From positions 1 through 37,064 of the forward strand of contig JAVCDC010000069.1 in NCBI GenBank assembly GCA_030765135.1: a DNA stretch of 37,064 bases, given 5' to 3'. This document shows, one piece after another, positions 23,896 to 30,988 of the stretch (position 1 is the stretch's first letter; every line of letters starts with the position of its first letter). The translations under genes and the position numbers were made by a program. This DNA comes from Candidatus Tritonobacter lacicola (GTDB lineage: Bacteria > Auribacterota > Tritonobacteria > Tritonobacterales > Tritonobacteraceae). The notes under the pieces were generated by a model. The model saw nothing but the letters and a program-made list of their open reading frames with translations, had not been told where the DNA came from and did not search any database.

Positions 23896-24198
23896 ATGCC
23901 AGAGTTTGGATCTCCCTTTTCGGGGTTGGCGAACGACAGGAAGCTCACGGATGAGGAACTCATCCGGGCAATCCGGTTCATGATCGCTGCGGAGTACGAA
24001 GCGATTCAGTTGTACATGCAGCTTGCCGAGTCAACGGACAACAAGCTCGCCATCGAGGTCCTTAAGGACATCGCCGATGAAGAACGTGTTCACGCCGGAG
24101 AGTTTCTCCGACTCCTCCGCGAGCTGGCCCCAGATGAAGAGAAGTTCTATGCAGAAGGGGCAGAGGAAGTCGAAGAAGAAATCGAGAAGTCGAAGTAG
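23896..24198 (+). CDS. short encapsulated-ferritin-like (EncFtn-type) di-iron protein
   Basis: A 100-residue two-helix ferritin-like protein. The ATG at 23896 is preferred because AAAGGAGG ends 6 nt upstream. Helix 1 is IRAIRFMIAAEYEAIQLYM and helix 2 is VLKDIADEERVHAGEFLRLL. The ligands E33, E63 and H66 have the same E-x29-E-x2-H spacing as encapsulated ferritin, in which two subunits share a di-iron ferroxidase site. The acidic tail ends EEVEEEIEKSK. In other bacteria such proteins are cargo of encapsulin shells and oxidise Fe(II) for storage. No encapsulin gene follows; the next gene is a flavin reductase 238 nt away. It is the last island gene and is followed by an attC-like repeat. Confidence 0.8.
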   Translation: MPEFGSPFSGLANDRKLTDEELIRAIRFMIAAEYEAIQLYMQLAESTDNKLAIEVLKDIADEERVHAGEFLRLLRELAPDEEKFYAEGAEEVEEEIEKSK

Positions 24199-24218
24199 AA
24201 CGCTGCCCACAAACCACC

Positions 24219-24299
24219 CCACAACGGAATGAAGCTGACCTGGGCTTCCGCGCGGCTTTGCTCCGCTCCAACCCAGGTAGCTTATTCCAAATGTCAGGC
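24219..24299 (+). repeat. attC-like imperfect inverted repeat after the ferritin-like gene
   Basis: The left arm GGAATGAAGCTGACCTGGG (24226-24244) pairs fully with CCCAGGTAGCTTATTCC (24272-24288) except for two extra G bases, which would protrude as in attC extrahelical bases. CCACAAC precedes the left arm and GTCAGGC (24293-24299), one change from the canonical GTTAGGC, follows the right arm. The spacing, arm asymmetry and position 21 nt after the stop codon all fit an integron cassette recombination site. It is the right border of the island. Confidence 0.6.
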
Positions 24300-24436
24300 C
24301 TGAGGTAGTTTCCGCAGGCTCTCCCTGACGAAGAAGGCTGCGAAGGAATGGGAAGAAATATACAATTAAATTTTCTGGCTTGAGGCCGGTTTATACATTA
24401 ATATTATTGGAGACAAACAAACTTAAGGGGAACGAG

Positions 24437-25150
24437 ATGTTTAAAAAGATTGATACTTCTTTTTTTGAAGCTATTGACCGAACGCATAATGTTAAAAGCT
24501 TCCGTTTTGACGACTTGGGAGGGATCGATTTCCGCCCGGGGCAGTTCTTCCAGCTTTTCCTGGATTGGGAAGGGCAAGAGCTATCCCATTACTTTTCTTT
24601 TTCCAACTCGCCTACGGAGAGGGGCTACCTGGAGTTCACGAAGAAGCTATCAGATAGTTCTTTCTCTCAGGCCCTCCAGGCCTTGCAACCGGGCGACCCG
24701 GTTCGGATAAAGCTCCCCATGGGACAGTTTATCTTCGAGGGTCAGTATCCCAAAGTGGTGTTCTTATCCGGCGGCATAGGAATCACTCCCATCCGGAGTA
24801 TCTGCAAGTTTCTCACCGACACTTCCTCCTCCGCCGAGGCCATCATTTTATATTCGGCCCGGACTAAGCAGGACATCGTTTTTCATGAAGATTTTGTTGA
24901 AATGCAGAAACAAAATGAGCATCTATCGGTGATTTATTCAATTACCGACCAGGAACCTTCCCCCGAATGGGATGGACGAACCGGGAGGATCAACTCTGAG
25001 ATGATGAAGGAAGAAATCCCCGACTTTTCCGGGCGGGTATTTTACGTTTGCGGTCCTCCAGGGATGGTCGAAGCTTTGACTTCTATGCTTAAAAATGAGC
25101 TGGGGTTGCCACCGGAAAAGGTAATCTTCGAGAACTTTACAGGTTATTAA
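24437..25150 (+). CDS. ferredoxin/flavodoxin reductase-like FAD oxidoreductase
   Basis: A 237-residue FNR-fold protein: an N-terminal FAD barrel with RPGQFFQLFL and HYFSFSNSP (the RxYS-type flavin loop, first Arg replaced by His), then an NAD(P) domain with FLSGGIGITPIRS and YVCGPPGM. The C terminus ENFTGY is typical of ferredoxin-NAD(P) reductase relatives. AAGGGGA lies 5-8 nt before ATG 24437; an upstream ATG at 24380 lacks a ribosome site. It carries no 2Fe-2S domain, so it probably transfers electrons between NAD(P)H and a separate carrier such as ferredoxin or rubredoxin. The next gene begins one base after its stop. Confidence 0.88.
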   Translation: MFKKIDTSFFEAIDRTHNVKSFRFDDLGGIDFRPGQFFQLFLDWEGQELSHYFSFSNSPTERGYLEFTKKLSDSSFSQALQALQPGDPVRIKLPMGQFIFEGQYPKVVFLSGGIGITPIRSICKFLTDTSSSAEAIILYSARTKQDIVFHEDFVEMQKQNEHLSVIYSITDQEPSPEWDGRTGRINSEMMKEEIPDFSGRVFYVCGPPGMVEALTSMLKNELGLPPEKVIFENFTGY

Positions 25151-25151
25151 T

Positions 25152-25634
25152 ATGGGTAAGATACCTGAAGAGATAGTCCGGTTTTTCAAGAAGCGGAATT
25201 TTGTTATCGTCTCTACTATTGGCAGTAATGGGATTCCGCATAGTTCTTGCAAGGGATTGGTAAAAATCACCGGTTACGGCAAACTCTACATTATGGATCT
25301 CTATAAGGGCAATACGCACAGGAACTTGAAAAAAAATTCACGAATGAGCATCACGGCTGTCGATGAGGATAGTTTTACAGGGTATTGCCTGAAAGGGAGC
25401 GCGAAAATAGTGAAGCGGGATAAGCTTTCGCCTTCAATTTTAAGGGCCTGGCGGAAAATGCTTGTTAGAAGAATAAGCCAAAGGCTCATAAAGAGCATCC
25501 ACGGCGAAAAAGGTCATCCCGCTCATCCTGAAGCCGCGTTGCCCAGGCCCGAGTATTTGATTGTCATGGAACTGAGGAAAATAGTCGATCTAGCACCTCA
25601 TCCCGAGACATATCGCAAAAAAATAAATGAATGA
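25152..25634 (+). CDS. pyridoxamine 5'-phosphate oxidase-fold flavoprotein
   Basis: A 160-residue split-barrel FMN-binding protein. The N-terminal strand pair FVIVSTIGSNGIPHSSCKGL is the hallmark of the PNPOx-like family, followed by LYIMDLYKGNTHRNLKKNSR, where basic residues contact FMN phosphate, and SFTGYCLKGSAKIV. Most such proteins are not true PNP oxidases and have uncharacterised flavin- or F420-dependent activities. The ATG follows the FNR-like stop by one base, so the two are translationally coupled, and the reductase may supply reduced flavin or electrons. Confidence 0.85.
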   Translation: MGKIPEEIVRFFKKRNFVIVSTIGSNGIPHSSCKGLVKITGYGKLYIMDLYKGNTHRNLKKNSRMSITAVDEDSFTGYCLKGSAKIVKRDKLSPSILRAWRKMLVRRISQRLIKSIHGEKGHPAHPEAALPRPEYLIVMELRKIVDLAPHPETYRKKINE

Positions 25635-25663
25635 GAAAGAATGAATGTCTTCAGGCAGTAGAG

Positions 25664-25803
25664 CAGGACCTCCTATTCTGGTCAATTGAAACGGGAAAGA
25701 TATTGAAGTAAAGGATTGATCTATTATTATTTTAAAAAGGGATCTTATCCGAATCTTTCAGGCTATTAAATAAGATGTCCCTGTATTTACTCATCGGCTT
25801 CAG
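25664..25803 (+). pseudogene. decayed duplicate of the ogg-permease gene junction
   Basis: This stretch aligns with 8281-8420, where ogg ends and the permease begins. Shared runs include GAAACGGGAAAGATATTGAAG and GATGTCCCTGTATTT, with similarity around 80% by eye. The ogg part reads LLFWSIETGKILK followed by TAA, as in the intact gene. The permease part has lost its ATG (TGA in its place), has an extra A in an A run and an in-frame TAA, so it cannot be translated. Similarity stops at about TCATCGGCTTC. It is the remnant of a second copy of the pair. Confidence 0.85.
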
Positions 25804-25839
25804 CTAGGGACGGCTCGTGACCGGCATATTTCACTAACA

Positions 25840-26634
25840 ATGAACTTCTATGAGCTTAACCCTGTTCTCCAGGCCCTCCTCGCGACCATATTCACGTGGT
25901 TCCTCACCGCCATGGGGGCCGTCCCGGTTTTCTTCACAACCACAATAAATCGAAAGCTGTTTGACGCGATGCTGGGCGGCGCGGCCGGCGTCATGATAGC
26001 CGCCAGCTTCTGGTCTCTCCTCGCCCCCGCAATCGAGATGTCGGGGGGCTCCTGGATTCCGGCTGCCGTCGGATTCCTCCTCGGCGCGGCCAGCCTGCGG
26101 CTCGTGGATAAGATACTCCCCCACCTTCACCTCTGGGCGGATATGTCGGAGGCCGAAGGGATCAGCACGACGTGGAGAAGGAGCACCCTTCTGGTCCTCG
26201 CCATCACCCTCCACAACTTCCCCGAGGGGCTCGCGGTGGGCGTCGCGTTCGGGGCGGCCGTGTACAACCTGCCCGGGGCGACCGTGGCGGGAGCGATCGC
26301 ACTGACCATCGGCATCGGCCTGCAGAACATCCCGGAGGGGACGGCCGTCGCCATGCCGCTGCGGAGGGAGGGTCTATCTAAGTTCAAATGCTTCTGGTAC
26401 GGGCAACTATCCGGTATCGTCGAGCCTGTCGGCGGTGTCCTGGGTGCCAGCGCGGTCCTCATCATGCGGCCAATACTCCCCTACGCCCTCGCATTCGCCG
26501 CCGGGGCGATGATCTTCGTCGTCGTGGAGGAGCTCATCCCCGAATCGCAGCGGGGCGGCAACTCCGACCTCGCCACGATGGGCGCCATCGTCGGCTTCGT
26601 CGTAATGATGGCCCTCGACGTGGCCCTGGGGTAA
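25840..26634 (+). CDS. ZIP-family metal transporter
   Basis: A 264-residue ZIP permease (ZupT/GufA-like) with about eight membrane helices, importing Zn(II), Fe(II) or related divalent metals. The helix IV motif is ITLHNFPEGLAVGVAFGAA (about 124-142) and helix V is QNIPEGTAVAMPLR, which together form the binuclear metal site. A third acidic motif VVVEELIPES (about 229-238) precedes the last helix. The region between helix III and IV is short and low in His, unlike many ZIPs. The ATG follows a weak ribosome site. It is near the VIT-like and ferritin-like genes and the decayed metal permease, so metal homeostasis recurs in this region. Confidence 0.9.
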   Translation: MNFYELNPVLQALLATIFTWFLTAMGAVPVFFTTTINRKLFDAMLGGAAGVMIAASFWSLLAPAIEMSGGSWIPAAVGFLLGAASLRLVDKILPHLHLWADMSEAEGISTTWRRSTLLVLAITLHNFPEGLAVGVAFGAAVYNLPGATVAGAIALTIGIGLQNIPEGTAVAMPLRREGLSKFKCFWYGQLSGIVEPVGGVLGASAVLIMRPILPYALAFAAGAMIFVVVEELIPESQRGGNSDLATMGAIVGFVVMMALDVALG

Positions 26635-26790
26635 AAACGAGGGCACCGGAAGGGGCAGTTCAGAGAACCGCTACCGATTCCCATTCCATTCACCTCCGCT
26701 CGCTATAGCACCTCATCTCGCCGCAGAAGGCCGATGTTTCAAGATTTCCCGCGTATGATACAATCAAGCTCAAGAAAGGAGGCATCCTTC

Positions 26791-27330
26791 ATGAACTTTT
26801 ACAGATGCTTGATTTGCGGTGATGTCTACGTGGGAACAGAGCTGCCCACGCACTGCCCCTTCTGCGGCGCGCCGGCTAAAAAATATATGGTTGAGGCCAA
26901 GGACTGGGTTGATGAGAACCGTGAGATTCAAAACCTCTCGGATACATCCCGGAGGAATCTCAAGGCCGCACTCCAGCTCGAGGCGAACAACGCCCCCTTC
27001 TACCGGGACGCCTATGCTAAAAGTGGAAACATCGAGCTCCAGGGGATATTTAAATGCCTAGCGAAAATCGAGGCAGAACACGCCTCGGTCATCAAGAAGA
27101 TCCTGAAGTGCGAGCCTCCGCCGCCACAGGAGGGGAAGGGTATAGCGCTGGAAAGCGATATCGAGAACCTCAAAGCTGCTCATAAAAGAGAAGTCTCGGC
27201 CACAGCCTTCTACAAAAAGGCCGCCAATGAGGCAGGAGAACCACGGGTCAAAAAAGTCTTCACGGCATTGAGCGAAATCGAGACGGACCACATAGAACTC
27301 GAGGAACAGCTCATACGCAAATACGAATGA
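26791..27330 (+). CDS. reverse rubrerythrin-like protein (N-terminal rubredoxin domain)
   Basis: A 179-residue protein with the rubredoxin-like domain first: YRCLICGDVYVGTELP and HCPFCGAPAKKY provide the four cysteines. A ferritin-like domain follows, with LEANNAPFYRDAY, LAKIEAEHASVI, HKREVSATAFYKKAA and LSEIETDHIELEEQL containing the di-iron Glu/His ligands. This reversed order defines reverse rubrerythrins, NADH-linked peroxide and O2 reductases of anaerobes. ATG 26791 follows AAAGGAGG by 8 nt. The first YeeE gene starts 16 nt after its stop, so it probably leads the sulfur/peroxide operon. Confidence 0.92.
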   Translation: MNFYRCLICGDVYVGTELPTHCPFCGAPAKKYMVEAKDWVDENREIQNLSDTSRRNLKAALQLEANNAPFYRDAYAKSGNIELQGIFKCLAKIEAEHASVIKKILKCEPPPPQEGKGIALESDIENLKAAHKREVSATAFYKKAANEAGEPRVKKVFTALSEIETDHIELEEQLIRKYE

Positions 27331-27346
27331 GGGGGGAGAAGGAGAC

Positions 27347-27868
27347 ATGGAATGGCTCACGACGGCGTACTGGTCACCGTATGTCGTGGGGGCAGGCATC
27401 GGTATTCTAAGCTGGCTGGCCTTTCTGCTCTCGGACAAGCCGATAGGGTGCTCCACGGCCTTCGCCCGGACGAGCGGCATGATCGAGAAGCTCTTCCGCG
27501 GAGCCAGGGTGAACGAAAAGGCGTACTACAGAAAATTCACGCCGGAGGTCGACTGGGAGTGGATGCTCGTCCTAGGGATTTTCGCCGGGGCGTTTCTCTC
27601 GGCGAAGCTCTCCGGCCAGTTTCGATTCTCGTGGGTCCCCCCTCTGTGGGAAGAGGCTGCGGGCGGTTCTATCTACATGCGGTGGCTCGTTGCACTCCTG
27701 GGGGGCATCGTCATTGGCTTCGGCGCTCGGTGGGCGGGCGGCTGTACGAGCGGCCACGGCATAAGCGGCACGCTCCAGCTCGCCTTGAGCAGTTGGATCG
27801 CGGCAGCCTGCTTCTTCGCCGGAGGGATCGCGACAGCCATGCTCATCTACAGGGTCCTGCTCGCGTAA
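27347..27868 (+). CDS. YeeE/YedE-family sulfur-compound transporter, half 1
   Basis: A 173-residue membrane protein with about five helices, related to YeeE (TsuA), which imports thiosulfate. The motifs KPIGCSTAFART (about 31-42) and GFGARWAGGCTSGHGISG (about 126-143) carry the two conserved cysteines used for substrate transfer. Single-domain proteins like this usually occur as pairs, and the second half follows 13 nt later. It lies between the reverse rubrerythrin and a peroxiredoxin. Import of a thiosulfate or persulfide-type species is likely; direction and substrate are not proved. Confidence 0.9.
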   Translation: MEWLTTAYWSPYVVGAGIGILSWLAFLLSDKPIGCSTAFARTSGMIEKLFRGARVNEKAYYRKFTPEVDWEWMLVLGIFAGAFLSAKLSGQFRFSWVPPLWEEAAGGSIYMRWLVALLGGIVIGFGARWAGGCTSGHGISGTLQLALSSWIAAACFFAGGIATAMLIYRVLLA

Positions 27869-27881
27869 GAGAGGCGGCACG

Positions 27882-28430
27882 ATGAAGCAAAAAAAGAAGA
27901 CTGTTCAACTCACCATAGGTTTCCTGATCGGCACCGCCTTCGGATTTCTCCTGCAGAAGGGAGGCGTCACCCGGTACGACGTGATCATCGGGCAGCTCCT
28001 GCTAGAAGATTTCACCGTCGTGAAGATAATGTTAACCGCGGTGCTTACCGGCATGATCGGGGTATACCTTCTCAACAGCCTCGGGATGGCCCGTCTTCAT
28101 CCCAAGGCGGGATCCTTCGGCTCGTCAGCCGTCGGCGGCCTCATCTTCGGCGTCGGCTTCGGCGTGCTCGGGTACTGCCCGGGAACAGTGACGGGCGCCG
28201 CGGCGCAGGGCTCCCTCGACGCCCTCTTCGGAGGGATCGCCGGTATACTCATCGGCGCTGCCATCTTCGCGGCCCTGTACCCGAAGCTGGAAAAAAGCAT
28301 ACTGAGAAAGGGGGACTTCGGCGCCGTCACGCTGCCCCAGCTCATCGGGGTGAACCCGTGGGCCGTTGTCATCCCGGCATGCGCCGCGATAACAGTTCTG
28401 CTTGTCTTGTTAGAGAAATCAGGCATATAA
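27882..28430 (+). CDS. YeeE/YedE-family sulfur-compound transporter, half 2
   Basis: A 182-residue partner of the previous gene, with about five membrane segments. The family motif FGVLGYCPGTVTGAAAQGS (about 88-106) holds the conserved cysteine, and TIGFLIGTAFGFLLQKGGVT at the N terminus is typical of the DUF6691-like YeeE half. It starts 13 nt after the first half, with GAGAGGCGGC before the ATG. The pair together would reproduce the two-fold architecture of a fused YeeE protein. Confidence 0.9.
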   Translation: MKQKKKTVQLTIGFLIGTAFGFLLQKGGVTRYDVIIGQLLLEDFTVVKIMLTAVLTGMIGVYLLNSLGMARLHPKAGSFGSSAVGGLIFGVGFGVLGYCPGTVTGAAAQGSLDALFGGIAGILIGAAIFAALYPKLEKSILRKGDFGAVTLPQLIGVNPWAVVIPACAAITVLLVLLEKSGI

Positions 28431-28454
28431 ACATCAATGGGAAAGGAGGAAAAT

Positions 28455-28502
28455 ATAAGAAAGCTGTTGGTGATTTTAGTAGTGGGGTTTCTGTATTGTT
28501 AA
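28455..28502 (+). pseudogene. possible signal-peptide remnant of a lost small gene
   Basis: Directly after a strong ribosome site (GGAAAGGAGG, 28440-28449) there is no ATG. Instead a frame reads ATA-AGA-AAG and then a hydrophobic run (LLVILVVGFLYC) before TAA. It looks like the signal peptide start of an exported protein whose start codon changed to ATA and whose body has been deleted. It is short, so chance cannot be excluded. Confidence 0.3.
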
Positions 28503-28529
28503 TACTCAATCGCTTAAGAGGAGGTACTC

Positions 28530-29222
28530 ATGGAAAAGGAACAGAACGAGACACGCATCCCATTGATAGGGGAAGCGGCGCCAGCCTTCACGGCGAAGAC
28601 GACCCAGGGGGAAATCAGCTTTCCCGAGGACTATAAGGGAAAGTGGGTCATACTCTTCAGCCATCCCGCCGATTTCACGCCGGTCTGCACAACGGAGTTC
28701 ATGACGTTCGCCTCGATGCAGGAGGACTTCAAGAAGCTCAACTGCGAGCTCATCGACCTCTCCATAGACAGCATCTACGCTCACATCGCATGGCTGAGGA
28801 CCATCAAGGAGAAAATAGAGTACAAGGGAATGAAGGACGTCGAGGTCACCTTTCCCCTCATCGAGGACCTCAAGATGGACGTCGCGAGGAAGTACGGAAT
28901 GCTTCAGCCGGGGGCGAGCGACACCCAGGCTGTGCGGGCGGTCTTCCTCATCGACCCCGAGGCGAAGATCAGGGCCATCCTCTACTACCCCCTCTCAAAC
29001 GGCAGGAACATGGAGGAGGTCAAGCGCCTTCTCACAGCCATGCAGACGTCCGACAAGTACAATATCGCCACTCCGGCAAACTGGGAGCCGGGAGAGGACG
29101 TGATCGTTCCCCCTCCGGGGTCCTGCGGAACGGCAAGCGAGAGGATGAAGGAAGCTGACAAAGACGTGAAATGTCTCGACTGGTTCATGTGCTTCAAGAA
29201 ACTCCCGAAAGAGAAAGAATAG
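28530..29222 (+). CDS. Prx6-type peroxiredoxin
   Basis: A 230-residue peroxiredoxin of the Prx6 (1-Cys-like) group. The peroxidatic motif is SHPADFTPVCTTEF with C53, and the conserved R/T environment is present (AVRAVFLIDPE). The C-terminal extension has C215-x5-C221 (VKCLDWFMCFKK), matching the resolving cysteine pair of archaeal thioredoxin peroxidases, and another cysteine in PPPGSCGTAS. It reduces H2O2 and organic peroxides. GAGGAG lies before the ATG. It sits between the YeeE pair and a persulfide dioxygenase-like gene; in that context per- or polysulfide stress is also possible. Confidence 0.94.
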   Translation: MEKEQNETRIPLIGEAAPAFTAKTTQGEISFPEDYKGKWVILFSHPADFTPVCTTEFMTFASMQEDFKKLNCELIDLSIDSIYAHIAWLRTIKEKIEYKGMKDVEVTFPLIEDLKMDVARKYGMLQPGASDTQAVRAVFLIDPEAKIRAILYYPLSNGRNMEEVKRLLTAMQTSDKYNIATPANWEPGEDVIVPPPGSCGTASERMKEADKDVKCLDWFMCFKKLPKEKE

Positions 29223-29258
29223 GCTGCCCCGAGCCCGCACAAAAAAAGGAGGTTCGTG

Positions 29259-30644
29259 ATGTTCTTCCAGCAATTCAAGGTTGAGGGCCTCGGATGCTAC
29301 TCCTACCTTATCGGGTGCCCCAAAGCAGGCGTGGCCTGTGTCGTAGACCCCGAGCGGCACGTCGATCGGTATATCGACACCGCCCGGGAAAACGGCATGC
29401 GCATAACCCATATCTTTGACACACATATCCATGCTGATCACATAACGGGGAGCAGGGAGCTGGCCCGCCGCACGGGCGCGAAGATCCACGTCCATCACAA
29501 CGCGGGGGCGGCATATGATCACATCCCCCTGCGCGACGGAGACAGATTTAAATTCGGCGTCGCGAATCTCGAGATCATCGAGACGCCGGGGCACACACCG
29601 AACTCCGTCACGATCGCCGTCTCCGACACATCCCGTTCCAAAGATCCCATGCTCCTCCTCACGGGGGACCTGCTCTTCGTGGGCGACATCGGCCGGCCGG
29701 ACCTAGCCGGGGAGGACCTGCTCGAGGAGCAGGTGAAGAACCTCTACGACAGTCTCTATGCGAAGCTTGCCCGTTTCCCGGACGGAGTTGAGGTCTATCC
29801 CGCACACGGTGCGGGCTCCCTCTGCGGCAAGGGAATAAGCCCGAAGCCGATGACCACACTCGGCTTCGAGCGGCGCTACAACCCCCTTTTGAATAAGATG
29901 CCGTTCGAGAAGTTCCGCGAGATCATGACGGCGGAATTCCAGCTCCGGCCGCCCAACTTCATGGCGATCGTGGATAAGAACCGGAAAGGCCCGGGCCTCC
30001 TCGAATCAGACCCGCCCGTGAGGAGACTATCGGTCGACGAGGTGGAGACGAGGAGGGACGGGGGCGCCGTGATCGTCGACGTGAGGGACGCGACATCCTT
30101 CGGCGCCGCCTTCATCCCCGGCTCACTCAATATCGGCCTCAAGCCCCAGTCCCCGAACTGGCTGGGGATGGTCGTGGACGCGAAGAACGACTTGGTCCTC
30201 GTGGCCGACAGCAGGGAGGACGCCCTTAAGGCCGTCAGGATGTTCAGGCGAGTCGGCTATGACAGGATAACAGGTTTTCTCGACGGGGGCGTGGCCGAAT
30301 GGGCGGCCGCGGGGAAGCCTCTCAAGCACCTTCCCCAGCTCACCGCACAGAGCCTTAGCCACGTCCTCGAGAAATACCATGACCACGTACTCATCGACGT
30401 CAGGACCGAGCACGAATGGGCATCAGGCCACATCAAGCGGGCAATCCACAAACCGGTCGGGGACCTGGTGAAGGAGGGCATCGACATCGACGACAAGAAG
30501 AGGCACATCACGGCGATCTGCGGCTCCGGCTACCGCTCGAATATCGCCGGGAGCTTCCTCAAGTCGCAGGGGTACGAGCACGTCTTCAGCGTCATAGGCG
30601 GCATGACAGCCTGGAAGAACGCACAGCGTTTAAAAGTTAAATAG
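29259..30644 (+). CDS. MBL-fold hydrolase fused to two rhodanese domains (persulfide dioxygenase-like)
   Basis: A 461-residue fusion. The N-terminal metallo-beta-lactamase domain has H56-x-H58-x-D60-H61 (THIHADH), TPGHT, LTGDLLFVGD and YPAHGAGS, the mononuclear-iron pattern of ETHE1-type persulfide dioxygenases. Two rhodanese domains follow. The first (about 255-350) has VADSREDA at the active loop and no cysteine, so it is probably structural. The second (about 360-455) has AICGSGYRS with C421 as the sulfur carrier. ATG 29259 has AAAGGAGG at a good distance; GTG 29256 is too close. It would oxidise persulfide to sulfite, working with the YeeE transporters. Confidence 0.92.
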   Translation: MFFQQFKVEGLGCYSYLIGCPKAGVACVVDPERHVDRYIDTARENGMRITHIFDTHIHADHITGSRELARRTGAKIHVHHNAGAAYDHIPLRDGDRFKFGVANLEIIETPGHTPNSVTIAVSDTSRSKDPMLLLTGDLLFVGDIGRPDLAGEDLLEEQVKNLYDSLYAKLARFPDGVEVYPAHGAGSLCGKGISPKPMTTLGFERRYNPLLNKMPFEKFREIMTAEFQLRPPNFMAIVDKNRKGPGLLESDPPVRRLSVDEVETRRDGGAVIVDVRDATSFGAAFIPGSLNIGLKPQSPNWLGMVVDAKNDLVLVADSREDALKAVRMFRRVGYDRITGFLDGGVAEWAAAGKPLKHLPQLTAQSLSHVLEKYHDHVLIDVRTEHEWASGHIKRAIHKPVGDLVKEGIDIDDKKRHITAICGSGYRSNIAGSFLKSQGYEHVFSVIGGMTAWKNAQRLKVK

Positions 30645-30691
30645 CGGCCGAAGTTTGAAAGCGATGGGACAAGTTAGCTTCGCAGCTATAT

Positions 30692-30820
30692 GGTAGCCGT
30701 CCCGAACGCTTTCGGGGCGCACCCTACCCCGGTCCCGGTGGGACTTCCCTCCAGCGGGGTCCCTACCGGGAAAGGGTGCGGCTACCTCTGTAAATATAAC
30801 AAATTCCTATACCATCAAGT
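30692..30820. repeat. palindromic dispersed repeat (MITE-like), copy 2
   Basis: A longer relative of 10117-10207. Its ends are perfect inverted repeats, GGTAGCCG (30692-30699) and CGGCTACC (30779-30786), with a CCCGAACGCTTTCGGG hairpin near the left end and a GC-rich centre of CCGGTCCCGGTGGGA type. The flank to 30820 (AAATTCCTATACCATCAAGT) also matches copy 1. It lies in the 341-nt gap between the + and - strand blocks. Confidence 0.75.
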
Positions 30821-30858
30821 TATCAGTACTGAAAACCCTTAGACCTTAAACCTTGCTA

Positions 30859-30988
30859 TCAGCTCTCTTTTAACTTCTCTATAATTTCCGCGATTTTTTT
30901 GTCCGATTCCTCGTCGGGCATCTGGACGGTGCCGGCACTCTCATGCCCACCGCCGCCGTATTCCGAGAGCAAAATCAAGAAGGGATTA
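30859..30988 (-). pseudogene. C-terminal remnant of a DHH/DHHA1 phosphoesterase
   Basis: On the - strand a frame ending at TGA 30859 reads EYGGGGHESAGTVQMPDEES followed by DKKIAEIIEKLKES. The GGGGHxxAGT motif is the substrate loop of the DHHA1 domain of NrnA-like nanoRNases and exopolyphosphatase-like proteins. Upstream the frame runs into the 3' end of the NUDIX gene, and the DHH catalytic part is absent. It is probably the tail of a deleted gene, perhaps removed when the NUDIX gene arrived. Confidence 0.7.
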
